Counted from the first letter of the stretch, positions 1-9,319 are shown. The stretch: DNA of 64,000 nt from Syntrophaceae bacterium (GCA_013177795.1 JABLXY010000002.1:62001-126000), one strand, 5' to 3'. Notes: generated by a model not told the origin, from the sequence alone. Program-made: numbers and translations.

Positions 1-1250
1 CCGCCGCCATGGAGGAGTTCTCCGAGGAGAGCGGGGGCAAGATCCGCGGCATCTACGGCATTGCCCGGGACATCACGGAGCGCAAGCGCGCCGAGGAGGA
101 GAAGAAGCTCCTCGAGGCCCAGCTGCGCCAGGCCCAGAAGATGGAAGCCATCGGCACCCTGGCCGGCGGGATCGCCCACGACTTCAACAACCTCCTGATG
201 GCCATCCAGGGGAACGCCTCGCTGATGCTCTTCGACCTGAGCCCGAAGCACGAGCACTACGAGCGGCTGCGCAACATCGAGAAACTCGTCGACAGCGGCT
301 CCCGCCTCACGGCCCAGCTGCTGGGCTATGCCCGCAAGGGCCGCTACGAGGTGAGACCCATCAATCTCAACCAGACCGTGCAGGACGCCTGCGAGACCTT
401 CAGCCGGACGAGGAAGGAAATCCGGGTCCAGCTCCATCTCGACAGGACCCTTGCCCCCATCGAGGCCGACACCGGGCAGATCGAGCAGGTGCTGATGAAC
501 CTGCTCGTCAACGCCGCCGACGCGATGCGGGGCGGCGGCACGATCACCATCCGGACGGCGAACACGACCCACGAGCAGATGAAGGGCAAGCTCTACAACC
601 CGAAACCCGGCAAGTATGTCCTGCTGTCGGTCAGCGACACGGGCGTCGGGATGGACGAGAAGACCAAGGAACGGATCTTCGAGCCCTTCTTCACGACCAA
701 GGAAATGGGCCGCGGGACGGGCCTTGGGCTTGCGTCGACCTACGGGATCATCAAGGGCCACGGGGGGTTCATCGACGTGGAGTCCGAGCCCGGCCGGGGC
801 GCGACCTTCTCCATCTACCTGCCGGCCTCGTCCAAGAAAATCTCCCAGCCCCAGCGAGGCCAGGAGGGGATCGTCCGGGGCCATGGGACGGTGCTCCTCG
901 TCGACGACGAGGACATGGTGCTCGAGATCGGCAGGGCCCTTCTCGAAACCATGGGCTACCAGGTCCTGACCGCCAGGGACGGCGAGGAGGCGATCAGGCT
1001 CTACGAGAGACAGGGCAGCTCGATCGACCTCGTCCTGCTGGACGTGGTGATGCCGGGCCTGGGCGGCGGTGAGGTGTTCGACCGCCTCAAGAGCATGAAC
1101 CCCGACATGAAGTGCCTGCTGCTCTCGGGGTACAGCATCGACGGCGAGGCCACGGAGATCATCCAGCGGGGCTGCGACGGGTTCATCCAGAAGCCCTTCA
1201 AGCTGCGGGACCTCTCGAAAAGCATCCGTGAAATCCTGCACCATCCCTGA
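1..1250 (+). CDS. Hybrid PAS histidine kinase with C-terminal receiver (5' end outside window)
   Basis: The reading frame is open to the left edge, so the N-terminus and most of a PAS domain are missing. The visible part starts in the PAS C-cap ([11 protein letters not shown]) and runs through a coiled linker. The HisKA segment has the phosphoacceptor in GGIAHDFNN (His57 counting from the ATG at 9). The HATPase domain has an intact N box ([11 protein letters not shown]), G1 (DTGVGM), F box (FEPFFTTK) and G2 (GTGLGL). A receiver follows from about residue 293, with LLVDDED, phosphoacceptor LLDVVMPG and the QKPF lysine. It is therefore a membrane-free C-terminal half of a phosphorelay sensor; signal and partner cannot be seen. 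It is a useful intact comparison for the degenerate kinase at 53312-54955. Confidence 0.9.
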   Translation, partial: AAMEEFSEESGGKIRGIYGIARDITERKRAEEEKKLLEAQLRQAQKMEAIGTLAGGIAHDFNNLLMAIQGNASLMLFDLSPKHEHYERLRNIEKLVDSGSRLTAQLLGYARKGRYEVRPINLNQTVQDACETFSRTRKEIRVQLHLDRTLAPIEADTGQIEQVLMNLLVNAADAMRGGGTITIRTANTTHEQMKGKLYNPKPGKYVLLSVSDTGVGMDEKTKERIFEPFFTTKEMGRGTGLGLASTYGIIKGHGGFIDVESEPGRGATFSIYLPASSKKISQPQRGQEGIVRGHGTVLLVDDEDMVLEIGRALLETMGYQVLTARDGEEAIRLYERQGSSIDLVLLDVVMPGLGGGEVFDRLKSMNPDMKCLLLSGYSIDGEATEIIQRGCDGFIQKPFKLRDLSKSIREILHHP

Positions 1251-1414
1251 AGAGACGGGCAGCAGGCCAGAGGCGGCGGGGAACAGGGACCGGTTGAGGA
1301 CCCTGAAAGCCTCGCCTGCCGCCTGATACCTGACACCTTTTCTTTTCCCCCGAAATGTACTATGCATGCTGAGGCGATGCCCCGCCGTCCGCGCGGGGCG
1401 ATACCGGCGCCCGG

Positions 1415-2242
1415 ATGTGCCCTGTGGCAGAGGACGGACTGAGCGGGAAAATCGAGAAGCTGGCCGAGCTGATCACCGGCGCGAGGCGGGTCGTGGTCTT
1501 TACCGGGGCCGGGGTGAGCACCGAATCGGGCATCCCCGATTTCCGCAGCCCCGGCGGGATCTGGTCCCGGTTCGACCCCGAGGAATTCACCATCTACCGG
1601 TTCCTCGCGAGCGCCGAGACGCGCCTCAAGCAGTGGCGGCTGCTGATCGAGAGCGGACTCATCGCCAACGCGCAGCCCAACGGGGCCCACCTCGCCGTGG
1701 CCGAGCTGGAGAGGCTCGGGAAGCTCGACTGCGTCATCACGCAGAACATCGACAACCTCCACCAGAAGGCGGGCAGCGCGCCCGAACGGGTCTACGAGCT
1801 CCACGGCACCATGAACCATGCGCGCTGCCTGGGCTGCCAGCGGCGCTTCGCCATGGCGGATCTGCTTTCCCGCGTCCGGCTCGAGGACGCGGCGCCCCTG
1901 TGCCCCGACTGCGACGGCATCCTCAAGCCCGACGTGATCTTTTTCGGGGAGCAGCTGCCTGCCGAGGCGCTCCGGAAGGCCGTCGAGCACTCCCGCCGCT
2001 GCGACCTGCTCATCGTCGTGGGCTCTTCCCTGGTGGTCTTCCCGGCGGCCTACATGCCGGTGTATGCCAAGGAGGCCGGGGCCGCCGTGGCGATCGTCAA
2101 CCTTACCGTGACCGACTTCGACGACCAGGCCGATGTGGTCATCCACGGCAAGGCGGGGGAGATCATGCCGCGGGTCCTCGAGGCGGTGAAGCGGAACCTG
2201 TCTGTCGCGGGCGGCGGGACCGCCCGGGGGGAGCCGGGTTGA
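1415..2242 (+). CDS. Sir2 family NAD-dependent protein deacylase
   Basis: The 275-aa sirtuin shows the NAD-binding motifs GAGVSTESGIPDFR and TQNIDNLH and the catalytic His in LHGTMNHARC. Two zinc pairs (CLGC and CPDC) are present, as is the late Rossmann motif VGSSL. The family removes acetyl or acyl groups from lysine using NAD, giving nicotinamide and O-acyl-ADP-ribose. The ATG at 1415 is chosen because it leaves a normal short N-terminus; a GTG four codons in is possible. Its TGA overlaps the next start (TGATG), so it is probably translationally coupled to the NRDE gene. The run also holds a Nudix hydrolase and is followed by an HDAC homologue. Family assignment is sure; substrate is unknown. 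Confidence 0.95.
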   Translation: MCPVAEDGLSGKIEKLAELITGARRVVVFTGAGVSTESGIPDFRSPGGIWSRFDPEEFTIYRFLASAETRLKQWRLLIESGLIANAQPNGAHLAVAELERLGKLDCVITQNIDNLHQKAGSAPERVYELHGTMNHARCLGCQRRFAMADLLSRVRLEDAAPLCPDCDGILKPDVIFFGEQLPAEALRKAVEHSRRCDLLIVVGSSLVVFPAAYMPVYAKEAGAAVAIVNLTVTDFDDQADVVIHGKAGEIMPRVLEAVKRNLSVAGGGTARGEPG

Positions 2243-3030
2243 TGTGCCTGTTCTTCTGCGCCTTCGAGATCCACCCGGAGTACCGCCTCATCATCGCCGC
2301 CAACCGCGACGAGTTCTACGATCGCCCCTCGAGGCCGGCCGCCTTCTGGCCCGAGGCACCGGAGCTCCTGGCCGGCAGGGACCTCCAGGGCGGCGGCACC
2401 TGGTTCGGCGTCACCCGCTCCGGGCGTCTCGCCGCAATCACGAATTACCGCGACCCCGCGTCGCACCGCAGCGACGCGCCCTCGCGGGGCCTGCTGCTGA
2501 CGGACTATCTTCTGGGGCAGGCCGACCCGGCGGGGTATCTCGAGCAGGTCAGGCGCAAGGGGGCCGCCTACAACGGCTTCAATCTCATCGTCGGGACGAC
2601 CCGGGAGCTCTACTACTATTCCAACCGAAAGGGCGGCGTGATCGCGCTGACGCCGGGGCTGTACGGCCTGAGCAACCACCTGCTCGACACGCCCTGGCCG
2701 AAGGTGGCCCGGGGCAAGGAGGCCCTCGGCGATCTGCTGTCCCGGGGAGAGGACCCCTCCCCCGAGGCGCTCTTCGCCATCCTGTCGGACCGCACCATCG
2801 CGGAGGACCGCTTGCTGCCGGATACCGGCGTCGGGCTCGAATGGGAGCGGGTCCTGTCGGCGCGCTTCATCACGAGCCCCGTCTACGGGACCCGTTCGTC
2901 CACGCTGCTCTACGTCGACCGCAAGGACCGGGTGACGTTCATCGAGCGAAACTACAATACGAGCCCTGAACCGCTCGATACGGTGCGTTTCGAGTTCGCC
3001 GTTTCCCGAAGCGATGCAGCCCGAGGATAA
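2242..3030 (+). CDS. NRDE/TANGO2 family protein
   Basis: This 262-aa protein starts with MCLFFCAFEIHPEYRLIIAANRDE, the family signature (N-terminal Met-Cys followed by the NRDE motif). Further on come the typical RDLQGGGTWFGVT and ITNYRDP blocks. Met-Cys starts in this NTN-hydrolase-like family suggest that Cys2 is exposed after Met removal. The biochemical role is not settled (heme or lipid handling has been proposed for eukaryotic TANGO2). It overlaps the sirtuin stop by one base and is itself overlapped by the next gene by 17 nt, so the four genes at 1415-4170 very likely form one transcript. Confidence 0.9.
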   Translation: MCLFFCAFEIHPEYRLIIAANRDEFYDRPSRPAAFWPEAPELLAGRDLQGGGTWFGVTRSGRLAAITNYRDPASHRSDAPSRGLLLTDYLLGQADPAGYLEQVRRKGAAYNGFNLIVGTTRELYYYSNRKGGVIALTPGLYGLSNHLLDTPWPKVARGKEALGDLLSRGEDPSPEALFAILSDRTIAEDRLLPDTGVGLEWERVLSARFITSPVYGTRSSTLLYVDRKDRVTFIERNYNTSPEPLDTVRFEFAVSRSDAARG

Positions 3031-3727
3031 GCCCGTGGAGGGCATCGTCCAGATCGCCGGCATCCGGGACCTCGAGGAGGCCCGGATGGTCCTGCGGGCG
3101 GGTGCGGACTGGCTGGGATTCCCCCTGCGGCTGGAGCTTCACGACGAGGACCTGCCCGAGGCAGAGGCCGGGGCGGTCATCGCCTCCCTCGGCATCGGCG
3201 AACGGGCCGTCCTCATCACGTACCTCGACAGGGCATCGGAGATCGCGGGCCTTGCTGACAGGCTCGGGTGCCGCAGGGTCCAGCTGCACGGCGACATCAC
3301 GGCCGCCGAGACGCGCAGGCTCAAGCAGAGCCGCGCGGGACTCTTCCTCGTCAGGGCACTCGTCGTGCGGCCGGGGAATCTCGACGCCCTGCTGCGCGAC
3401 GCCCGGGAGTTCGGGCCCTGCGTCGATGCCTTCATCACGGACACCTGGGACCCGCAGACGGGCGCGCGCGGGGCGACGGGCAAAACACACGACTGGGCGG
3501 CGAGCCGGCGGATCGTCGAGGCGGCGCCGAGGCCCGTCATCCTCGCCGGGGGCCTGACGCCCGGAAACGTGGGCCGTGCCATCCTCGCGGTACGCCCCGC
3601 GGGCGTCGACGCCCACACGGGCGTTGAGGCCCCCGACGGGGCGAAGGACCCCGCCCGGGTGAGGGCGTTTGTCGGGGAGGCCCGCCGGGCTTTCGCCCTG
3701 CTGGAAAGGAACCGTTTGGGCCGATGA
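3014..3727 (+). CDS. Phosphoribosylanthranilate isomerase-like (TrpF fold) protein lacking the catalytic Cys
   Basis: The 237-aa protein matches the TrpF barrel along its length: QIAGIRDLEEA at the first strand, AGADWLGF, VQLHGD, DAFITDT, ILAGGLTPGNV and VDAHTGVEAPDGAKDP (phosphate-binding end). Canonical TrpF starts KICGIT, where the Cys is the general base; here that residue is Ala15. The Asp of the DT motif (general acid in TrpF) is kept. No other tryptophan gene is nearby; it sits between NRDE and Nudix genes with overlaps on both sides. Either the catalytic base has been replaced or the protein has another sugar-phosphate-type substrate. The name describes the fold, not a proven activity. 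Confidence 0.8.
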   Translation: MQPEDKPVEGIVQIAGIRDLEEARMVLRAGADWLGFPLRLELHDEDLPEAEAGAVIASLGIGERAVLITYLDRASEIAGLADRLGCRRVQLHGDITAAETRRLKQSRAGLFLVRALVVRPGNLDALLRDAREFGPCVDAFITDTWDPQTGARGATGKTHDWAASRRIVEAAPRPVILAGGLTPGNVGRAILAVRPAGVDAHTGVEAPDGAKDPARVRAFVGEARRAFALLERNRLGR

Positions 3728-4170
3728 GCGAAGAGAAGGGACAGTCGGGGCGTGCATACCGGGAGCTGCCGCGGGTCGGGGTGGGTGCCGTCGTGATCCA
3801 CGAGGGGAGGATCCTCCTCGTGCAGCGGGCAAGCCCGCCGGGGAAAGGCTTCTGGGCCATACCGGGGGGTCTCGTCGAGCTGGGGGAGACGGTGCGCGAA
3901 GCGGCCGAGCGGGAACTCCTCGAGGAGACGGGGATATCCGTCCGGGCAAGGGATGCCTTCTACGTCTTTGACTTCATCGACAGGGACACCGAAGGCGGGA
4001 TCAGGTACCACTACGTCATCGTCGACTTCCTGGCCGATTACCTGGGGGGAGAGCCGCGTGCGGCGGACGACGTGAGCGATGCGCGCTGGGTGTCGCCGGC
4101 GGAGGCCGCGGCGCTGAACCTCTCGCCCACGACGCGCAAGCTGCTCGTGCAGATGGGCTTCATCGCATAG
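3724..4170 (+). CDS. Nudix hydrolase (ADP-ribose/nucleotide type)
   Basis: This 148-aa protein has a complete Nudix box: GG-x-VELGE-x7-RELLEETGI at about residues 42-65, which provides the Mg-binding glutamates. The strand before it (GVGAVVIHEGRILLVQRA) and the C-terminal ARWVSPAEA helix are typical of the ADP-ribose pyrophosphatase/MutT-like branch. It overlaps the TrpF-like gene by 4 nt (ATGA). Because the first gene of the run is a sirtuin, a role in clearing ADP-ribose-type products is attractive, but this is inference from context only. Confidence 0.9.
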   Translation: MSEEKGQSGRAYRELPRVGVGAVVIHEGRILLVQRASPPGKGFWAIPGGLVELGETVREAAERELLEETGISVRARDAFYVFDFIDRDTEGGIRYHYVIVDFLADYLGGEPRAADDVSDARWVSPAEAAALNLSPTTRKLLVQMGFIA

Positions 4171-4344
4171 GGAAGGCCGGGACGTGACGGGGTTGCGGAA
4201 TGTCGGGATGATGGGGCAGGAAGACACGGAGGATCATCCCTGCCCTCGCATTCCATGATGCCGGTATCCCAATCGGGCATGTCCCCGGGAGGGGGAAGAG
4301 AAAACGGCAATCCAGGTGCAAGGCTCTCGTAAGGAGGTGCAGGG

Positions 4345-5091
4345 ATGAAAGTGGTCTGGAGCGAAAAGTTCATCGATTCCTACACGAGCGACCCGGCGGC
4401 CGCCTCGGGGCGCATGGAGGCGATCCTCGATGTCATCAAGGACAGGGTGACCTTCGTGGAGGCCCGGCCGGCTGCCGAGGAGGACATCGCCGCCTGCCAC
4501 ACGGCCGCTCACATCGCGTACATCCGGCGGATCGGCCTCTACGAGATCGCGGCACTGGCCGCCGGGGGCGCCATCCAGGCCGCCGAGATCGGCATGAAGG
4601 AGCCCTGCTTCGGCCTCATCCGGCCCCCGGGCCACCACGCCTCGGCCGGCAGCTGCTGGGGCTTCTGCTTCTTCAACAACATGGCGATCGCGATGGAGAG
4701 GCTCAAGAGGGACGGGAAGATCCGCAAGGCCCTCGTCCTGGACATCGATCTGCACTTCGGCGACGGGACGGTGAACATCCTCGGCGGCAGGGGCTATGCC
4801 ACTCTCGTCAACCCGTCCTCGAACTCCCCGGCGGATTTCATCCGCCAGGTCGACAAGGCCCTGGCCGCGGAGACATACGACGTGATCGGGATTTCCGCCG
4901 GCTTCGACTACGCCCGCGAGGACTGGGGCGGCGTGCTCGGCGAGTCGCACTACACCGACATCGGCCGGATGGTCCGCGAGACGGCCCGCAAGAGCGGCGC
5001 AGGGTTTTTCGCCATCCTCGAGGGCGGATACAACCACCGCGTCCTCGGGTACAACTGCATGGCCCTGCTGGACGGGATGCGGGAGGACTGA
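4345..5091 (+). CDS. Histone deacetylase/acetoin utilisation family protein
   Basis: The 248-aa protein carries the zinc-hydrolase signatures of the arginase/HDAC fold: RPPGHHA (tandem active-site His), GFCFFNNMAIA, the metal ligands DIDLHFGDGT (Asp-x-His), AGFD and LEGGYN. At 248 aa it is shorter than most AcuC-type proteins (about 310-380 aa) but all catalytic blocks are present. The start at 4345 follows a good ribosome site (aaggaggt). Likely activity is deacetylation of acetyl-lysine or an acetylated polyamine. It is 174 nt after the sirtuin-Nudix run and on the same strand, placing two unrelated types of deacetylase side by side. Confidence 0.92.
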   Translation: MKVVWSEKFIDSYTSDPAAASGRMEAILDVIKDRVTFVEARPAAEEDIAACHTAAHIAYIRRIGLYEIAALAAGGAIQAAEIGMKEPCFGLIRPPGHHASAGSCWGFCFFNNMAIAMERLKRDGKIRKALVLDIDLHFGDGTVNILGGRGYATLVNPSSNSPADFIRQVDKALAAETYDVIGISAGFDYAREDWGGVLGESHYTDIGRMVRETARKSGAGFFAILEGGYNHRVLGYNCMALLDGMRED

Positions 5092-5105
5092 AACGAGAGG
5101 GGCGC

Positions 5106-6488
5106 TTATTTGCCGATGCAGAAGGCGGCAAAGATGCGGTCCAGCACTTCCTCGCTGACCGTCTGGCCTGTCACCTCGCCCAGGGCGCCCAGGGCTTCCC
5201 GCAGGTCGAAGGCGGCAAACTCCGGCGAGAGCCCGCCGGAGAGGCCCTGCTCGGCCTTCCGCAGGCACGCGAAGGCGCGCTCCAGGGCGATCTTGTGCCG
5301 CAGGGTCGTCAGGACCGCATCGGAGTGTCCCGGCCCGGCGGCACGCCCGATGGCGGTGTGAACGCCGTCGCGGAAGGCCGCCAGGCCCTCCCCCGTCTTG
5401 GCCGAGACCCGGAAGATGTCCCGCCCGGCGAGCTCCCCGGGAAGGGAGTCTTCCTCGAGGACCGCGGGCAGGTCGGACTTGTTGATCGCGACGACGGTGT
5501 TCCGGTCCCGGTTCGCAGCGATGACGTCCCGGTCCTCTTGCGTGAGGGGGCTGCTTCCGTCCAGCACGATGACGACCACGTCGGCCGACGCCGACTGCTG
5601 CCAGACCCGTTCGATGCCCTCCTGCTCGGCAGGATCCTGCGCCGCCCGGATGCCGGCCGTATCGACGTACCGCACCGGGATGCCCCGGATGGTCGCACCC
5701 TCCTCGAGGTAGTCCCGCGTGGTCCCCGCGTGGGGCGTCACGATGGCCCGGCTCTCCCCCAGCAGGCGGTTGAAGAGGCTGGACTTTCCCACGTTGGCCT
5801 TCCCCGTGATGACGACCCGGGCCCCCTCGCGGGCCATCCGGCCCTCGCCGTAGGTCGTCGTGAGTTCCTCGATCCGCGCGGTGACGTCGCGAAGCCCGTC
5901 GAGAAGGCCCTCCCGCGGGGCTGCCTCGAGGCCTTCCTCCTCCTGGAAGTCGATCTCGGCCTCGAGGAGGGTGAGGATGTCCAGGATGGATGCGCGCAGC
6001 TCCCCGATCCGGCGCGACAGGTCGCCCCGGAGGTTCCCCAGGGCGAGGTCGAGCCCCCGGGGCGACCGGGCGGTGATCATCTCCTGGACGGCCTCGGCCT
6101 GGGCGAGATCGAGACGGCCGTTGAGAAAGGCGCGGCGCGTGAACTCCCCGGGTTCGGCGGGGCGGGCCCCGGCCCTCAGGACGGCCAGGAGGACCTCCTC
6201 GAGAATGAGGGGGCCGCCGTGACAGTGGATCTCGAGGGTGTCTTCACCGGTGTAGGAATGGGGCGCGCGCATGAAGACGACGAGGACCTCGTCGAGCACG
6301 CGGCCCGTGACGGGGCAGACGATCTCCCCATGGGTGAGCCGGCGGTTGCGGAAGGGACCCGGCGCCCTCCGGGACCTGAAGAGGGCCTGCCCGATGCGCT
6401 CCGCGTCGGGTCCGCTTGCCCGCACGATCCCGATGCCGCCGATGCCCGGCGGTGTGGCGATCGCCGCGATGGTGTCTGCCTGGGTCAC
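5106..6488 (-). CDS. mnmE: tRNA uridine-5-carboxymethylaminomethyl modification GTPase MnmE
   Basis: The 460-aa protein has the MnmE N-terminal folate-binding domain (DTIAAIATPPGIGGIGIVR), a central helical domain, and an inserted G domain with P-loop GKANVGKS (229-236), DTAG and NKSD. It ends in the hallmark CIGK, whose Cys is needed for catalysis. With MnmG it modifies the wobble uridine of several tRNAs. It is the last gene of the rpmH operon and overlaps jag by 4 nt. MnmG itself is not in the window. Confidence 0.98.
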   Translation of the reverse strand: MTQADTIAAIATPPGIGGIGIVRASGPDAERIGQALFRSRRAPGPFRNRRLTHGEIVCPVTGRVLDEVLVVFMRAPHSYTGEDTLEIHCHGGPLILEEVLLAVLRAGARPAEPGEFTRRAFLNGRLDLAQAEAVQEMITARSPRGLDLALGNLRGDLSRRIGELRASILDILTLLEAEIDFQEEEGLEAAPREGLLDGLRDVTARIEELTTTYGEGRMAREGARVVITGKANVGKSSLFNRLLGESRAIVTPHAGTTRDYLEEGATIRGIPVRYVDTAGIRAAQDPAEQEGIERVWQQSASADVVVIVLDGSSPLTQEDRDVIAANRDRNTVVAINKSDLPAVLEEDSLPGELAGRDIFRVSAKTGEGLAAFRDGVHTAIGRAAGPGHSDAVLTTLRHKIALERAFACLRKAEQGLSGGLSPEFAAFDLREALGALGEVTGQTVSEEVLDRIFAAFCIGK

Positions 6489-7465
6489 CGGGGTCTCGGG
6501 CTGTAGGGGCGGCTGCTCTTGCCGGGCCTGACGACGATCTTGCGATTGGGGCCCTCACCGCGGCTCTTCGTGACGACGGAGTCGTCGTTCTGCAGGGTGA
6601 GGTGGATGATCCGCCTCTCGCGGGCCGTCATGTTGCCCAGCGTGACGGGCTTGCGGGTCTTGCGGACCTTCTGGCTGACCTTCTCCGCGAGGGCCACGAG
6701 CGCTTCCTCGCGCTTCTTGCGGTAGTCCTCCGTGTCGACGACGACCTGCTTCTTCTCACGGCCCTGCTTGCCGAGGATCTTGTTGACGACGTACTGGAGG
6801 GCGTCGAGGGTCTGGCCCCGCTTGCCGATGAGAAGCCCCTCGTCGGCGCTCTTCACGGTGAGGCTGACGGCGTCGGGCGTGTCCTCCACCGTCACCTCGG
6901 CCTCGATGCCCATGCGGGAAAGGATCCCGAGAAGGGCTTCCTTTGCCGCCTCCAGGGTTTCCGGGGACGACGGCACGGGCTCCGGCCGCGGCTCGGGGGC
7001 CGCCCGGCCATCCCGCTGTTCCCTGGGCAGATGCGTCTCCGGCTGCTCCCCCTGCGTCTTTTGGGGACGCCTCTCGCGGGGCTCGCGATGCTCCCGCGGC
7101 GGCCGGCCCTCCCGCTGCCCGGCCTGCGCCCTCGGGGGCCGCGGCTCGTGGGGCTCGCGGGTCTCCCGCGGCGGGCGGTGTTCCCGGGGCGGGCGCGCCT
7201 CCCGGCGTTCGGGGGCCTCCGGGGGCCGTGCCGCCGGCATCTCCGGTGCCGGTTCCTGCTTCTCACCGGGCATCTCGAAGCTCATGTCCAGGCTCAGCAG
7301 GCTGGCCTTGATCTTGGCCTTTTTCGACCCCACGAGACCGAGAAACCCCGAAGTGCCCTCGGAGAGGATCTCGATGTTGAGCTTCTCGCGGGGGACGCCG
7401 AATTCCCGGCACGCCTTCTCGATCGCTTCATCGATCGACTTTCCTTCGATTTCGAGGACCTTCAT
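6485..7465 (-). CDS. jag: Jag/KhpB-like RNA-binding protein (Jag-N, KH, R3H)
   Basis: This 326-aa protein starts with the Jag-N domain (VLEIEGKSIDEAIEKACREFG through SGFLGLVGSKKAKIKA). A long low-complexity linker rich in Pro, Arg and Glu (about residues 65-165) follows. Then come a KH domain (SADEGLLIGKRGQTLDALQYVVN) and an R3H domain (MTARERRIIHLTLQNDDSVVTKSRGEG). It binds RNA and is usually encoded between yidC and mnmE, as here. The linker is unusually long and charged compared with Firmicute Jag. It is probably co-transcribed with the rpmH operon. Confidence 0.95.
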   Translation of the reverse strand: MKVLEIEGKSIDEAIEKACREFGVPREKLNIEILSEGTSGFLGLVGSKKAKIKASLLSLDMSFEMPGEKQEPAPEMPAARPPEAPERREARPPREHRPPRETREPHEPRPPRAQAGQREGRPPREHREPRERRPQKTQGEQPETHLPREQRDGRAAPEPRPEPVPSSPETLEAAKEALLGILSRMGIEAEVTVEDTPDAVSLTVKSADEGLLIGKRGQTLDALQYVVNKILGKQGREKKQVVVDTEDYRKKREEALVALAEKVSQKVRKTRKPVTLGNMTARERRIIHLTLQNDDSVVTKSRGEGPNRKIVVRPGKSSRPYSPRPR

Positions 7466-7476
7466 GGTTCAGCACC

Positions 7477-9072
7477 TCACGCGGTGGGAGACTTGTTGAT
7501 GTAGTACTGCTGGCCGATGCTCAGGACGTTGTTGACGAGCCAGTAGATCACGAGTCCCGAGGGGAAGTTCAGGAACAGGAACGTGAAGATCACGGGCATG
7601 AGGAGCATCATCTTCTGCTGCATGGGATCCCCCATGGGCGGCGACATCTTCTGCTGGATCAGCATCGTCGCCCCCATGACGATCGGCGTGATGTAGTAGG
7701 GGTCCTTGGCCGAGAGGTCCTGGATCCACCAGAAAAAGGGCGCGTGGCGCAGCTCGATGGCGTAGGACAGCAGCTGGTACAGGGCGATGAAGACGGGGAT
7801 CTGGATGATCACCGGCAGGCAGCCCCCCAGCGGGTTGATCTTGTGCGTCTTGTAGAGCTCCATGACGGCGGCGTTGAGCTTCTGCTTGTCGTCCTTGTAG
7901 CGCGCCTTGAGTTCCTCGAGCTTGGGCTGCAGCTTCTGCATCTCCTTCATCGACTTGTAGCTCTTGTTGCCGAGGGGCCAGAAAATCAGTTTCGTGAGGA
8001 TGGTGATGATGATGATCACGATCCCGTAGTTGCCCACGTACGTGTAGAGGAACTGCATCAGGAAGAGAATCGGGATGGCGAGCCACTTCATCCAGTCGCC
8101 GATGTTGATGGCCGCCTCGAGCCCCACGCCCTCCGCCCTGAGGCGCTGGAATTCCTTGGGCCCCACGAAGAGGGTGTAGTTGAAGATCCCCGTCTGTCCC
8201 GGGGGGATTGCGTTCTTGGGCCCCTCAAGGCTGACGAGGACCTGCGCACGGGGGTCGCGCGCCAGGGAGGCGGTCGTCAGCGCCGGCTGCTTGGGGATCA
8301 TGGCGGCGAGGAAGAACTTGTTTTCGAAGCCGCCCCACTGGATGTCGGGCCCGAAGGCCTTGACCGTCAGCTTGGCCCCTGTGACCCGCTCCGTCGAGTT
8401 CTTGACCTGGACGATCGCCCCCTCCTCTTCCATCCCCTTCTTGTCCAGCTCCTCGAACCACCGGATGGAAAGGTTCTGGCTCAGGGCGGCGTTCGAGCTG
8501 TTGACGAAACGCACCTCGAGCTGGAAGGAATAGCGGTCGGGCTGGAACGTGTACTCCTTCTCGATTCGGTACTGGCCGGGCACGGCATAGGTGAAGACGA
8601 GACGCTCGGTCTTCGGCTCGCCGGTCAGGTCGATCGCCTTCCGGTCGGTTTCGTAGACGACATCGCCGGGCAGGGAGACGGTCGAATGGGTGAAGGCCGT
8701 GGAGAGGGGAAGCTCGGATCCCTCCTGGACGGCGACCATTTCGATGAGGGGGCTCCCCTCGTCGAGGGTGGCCTTGTACTCCTTGAGCTTGAAGGATTTC
8801 AGGCCGCCGCCGCGGGTGCTGAACACGGCCGTGTACAGCGGGGTGTCCACCCGGATGTCCCTGGCGGCCGCTGCGGCCTTCACCGGGGCTGCCGCGGCGG
8901 GGGCTGCGGCAGCCGGCACGCTCCCGGGCGCGGGGGCCGGGGGCTGCGCCGTCTGGGTTTGGGCCTGCTCCTGCTTCTGGGTGTCGACGTTCTGCGCCGC
9001 GTAGTACTGGTAGATGAAGACGACGAGGAACGACAGGAGTATCGCCAGAAATGTCCGCGTGTTCGTGCTCAT
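7477..9072 (-). CDS. yidC: Membrane protein insertase YidC
   Basis: The 531-aa Gram-negative type YidC has an N-terminal transmembrane helix (TFLAILLSFLVVFIYQYY), an Ala/Pro-rich linker and a large periplasmic domain (about 60-330). The conserved 60KD-IMP insertase domain has five membrane segments (for example NYGIVIIIITILTKLIFWP and LLMPVIFTFLFLNFPSGLVIYW). It inserts and folds inner-membrane proteins alone or with SecYEG. The start follows an aggagg-like site; it lies 20 nt after yidD. Length and domain plan are normal for proteobacteria. Confidence 0.98.
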   Translation of the reverse strand: MSTNTRTFLAILLSFLVVFIYQYYAAQNVDTQKQEQAQTQTAQPPAPAPGSVPAAAAPAAAAPVKAAAAARDIRVDTPLYTAVFSTRGGGLKSFKLKEYKATLDEGSPLIEMVAVQEGSELPLSTAFTHSTVSLPGDVVYETDRKAIDLTGEPKTERLVFTYAVPGQYRIEKEYTFQPDRYSFQLEVRFVNSSNAALSQNLSIRWFEELDKKGMEEEGAIVQVKNSTERVTGAKLTVKAFGPDIQWGGFENKFFLAAMIPKQPALTTASLARDPRAQVLVSLEGPKNAIPPGQTGIFNYTLFVGPKEFQRLRAEGVGLEAAINIGDWMKWLAIPILFLMQFLYTYVGNYGIVIIIITILTKLIFWPLGNKSYKSMKEMQKLQPKLEELKARYKDDKQKLNAAVMELYKTHKINPLGGCLPVIIQIPVFIALYQLLSYAIELRHAPFFWWIQDLSAKDPYYITPIVMGATMLIQQKMSPPMGDPMQQKMMLLMPVIFTFLFLNFPSGLVIYWLVNNVLSIGQQYYINKSPTA

Positions 9073-9092
9073 GAATGCCTCCTGGGGCTCGC

Positions 9093-9317
9093 TTACCGGA
9101 CCGGGTCGTAGCCGCCGGGATGAAAGGGATGACAGCGCAACAGACGCCGGACGCCGAGCAGGACCCCCCGGAGCGGCCCGTGCAAGCGGATCGCCTGGAG
9201 GGTGTACTCGGAGCAGGTCGGGTAAAAGCGGCAGCAGCGCGGCAGGATGGGGGAGACGATGACCTGATACGCCCGGATGAGGGCGATGAACAGTGTCTGG
9301 GAAAAATGCCTCAGCAT
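9093..9317 (-). CDS. yidD: Membrane protein insertion efficiency factor YidD
   Basis: This 74-aa protein has the YidD signature: [32 protein letters not shown], with three cysteines, then [11 protein letters not shown] at the end. It is a small membrane-associated protein that aids YidC-dependent insertion. It sits 2 nt after rnpA and 20 nt before yidC, the standard order of this operon. Confidence 0.96.
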   Translation of the reverse strand: MLRHFSQTLFIALIRAYQVIVSPILPRCCRFYPTCSEYTLQAIRLHGPLRGVLLGVRRLLRCHPFHPGGYDPVR

Positions 9318-9319
9318 GG

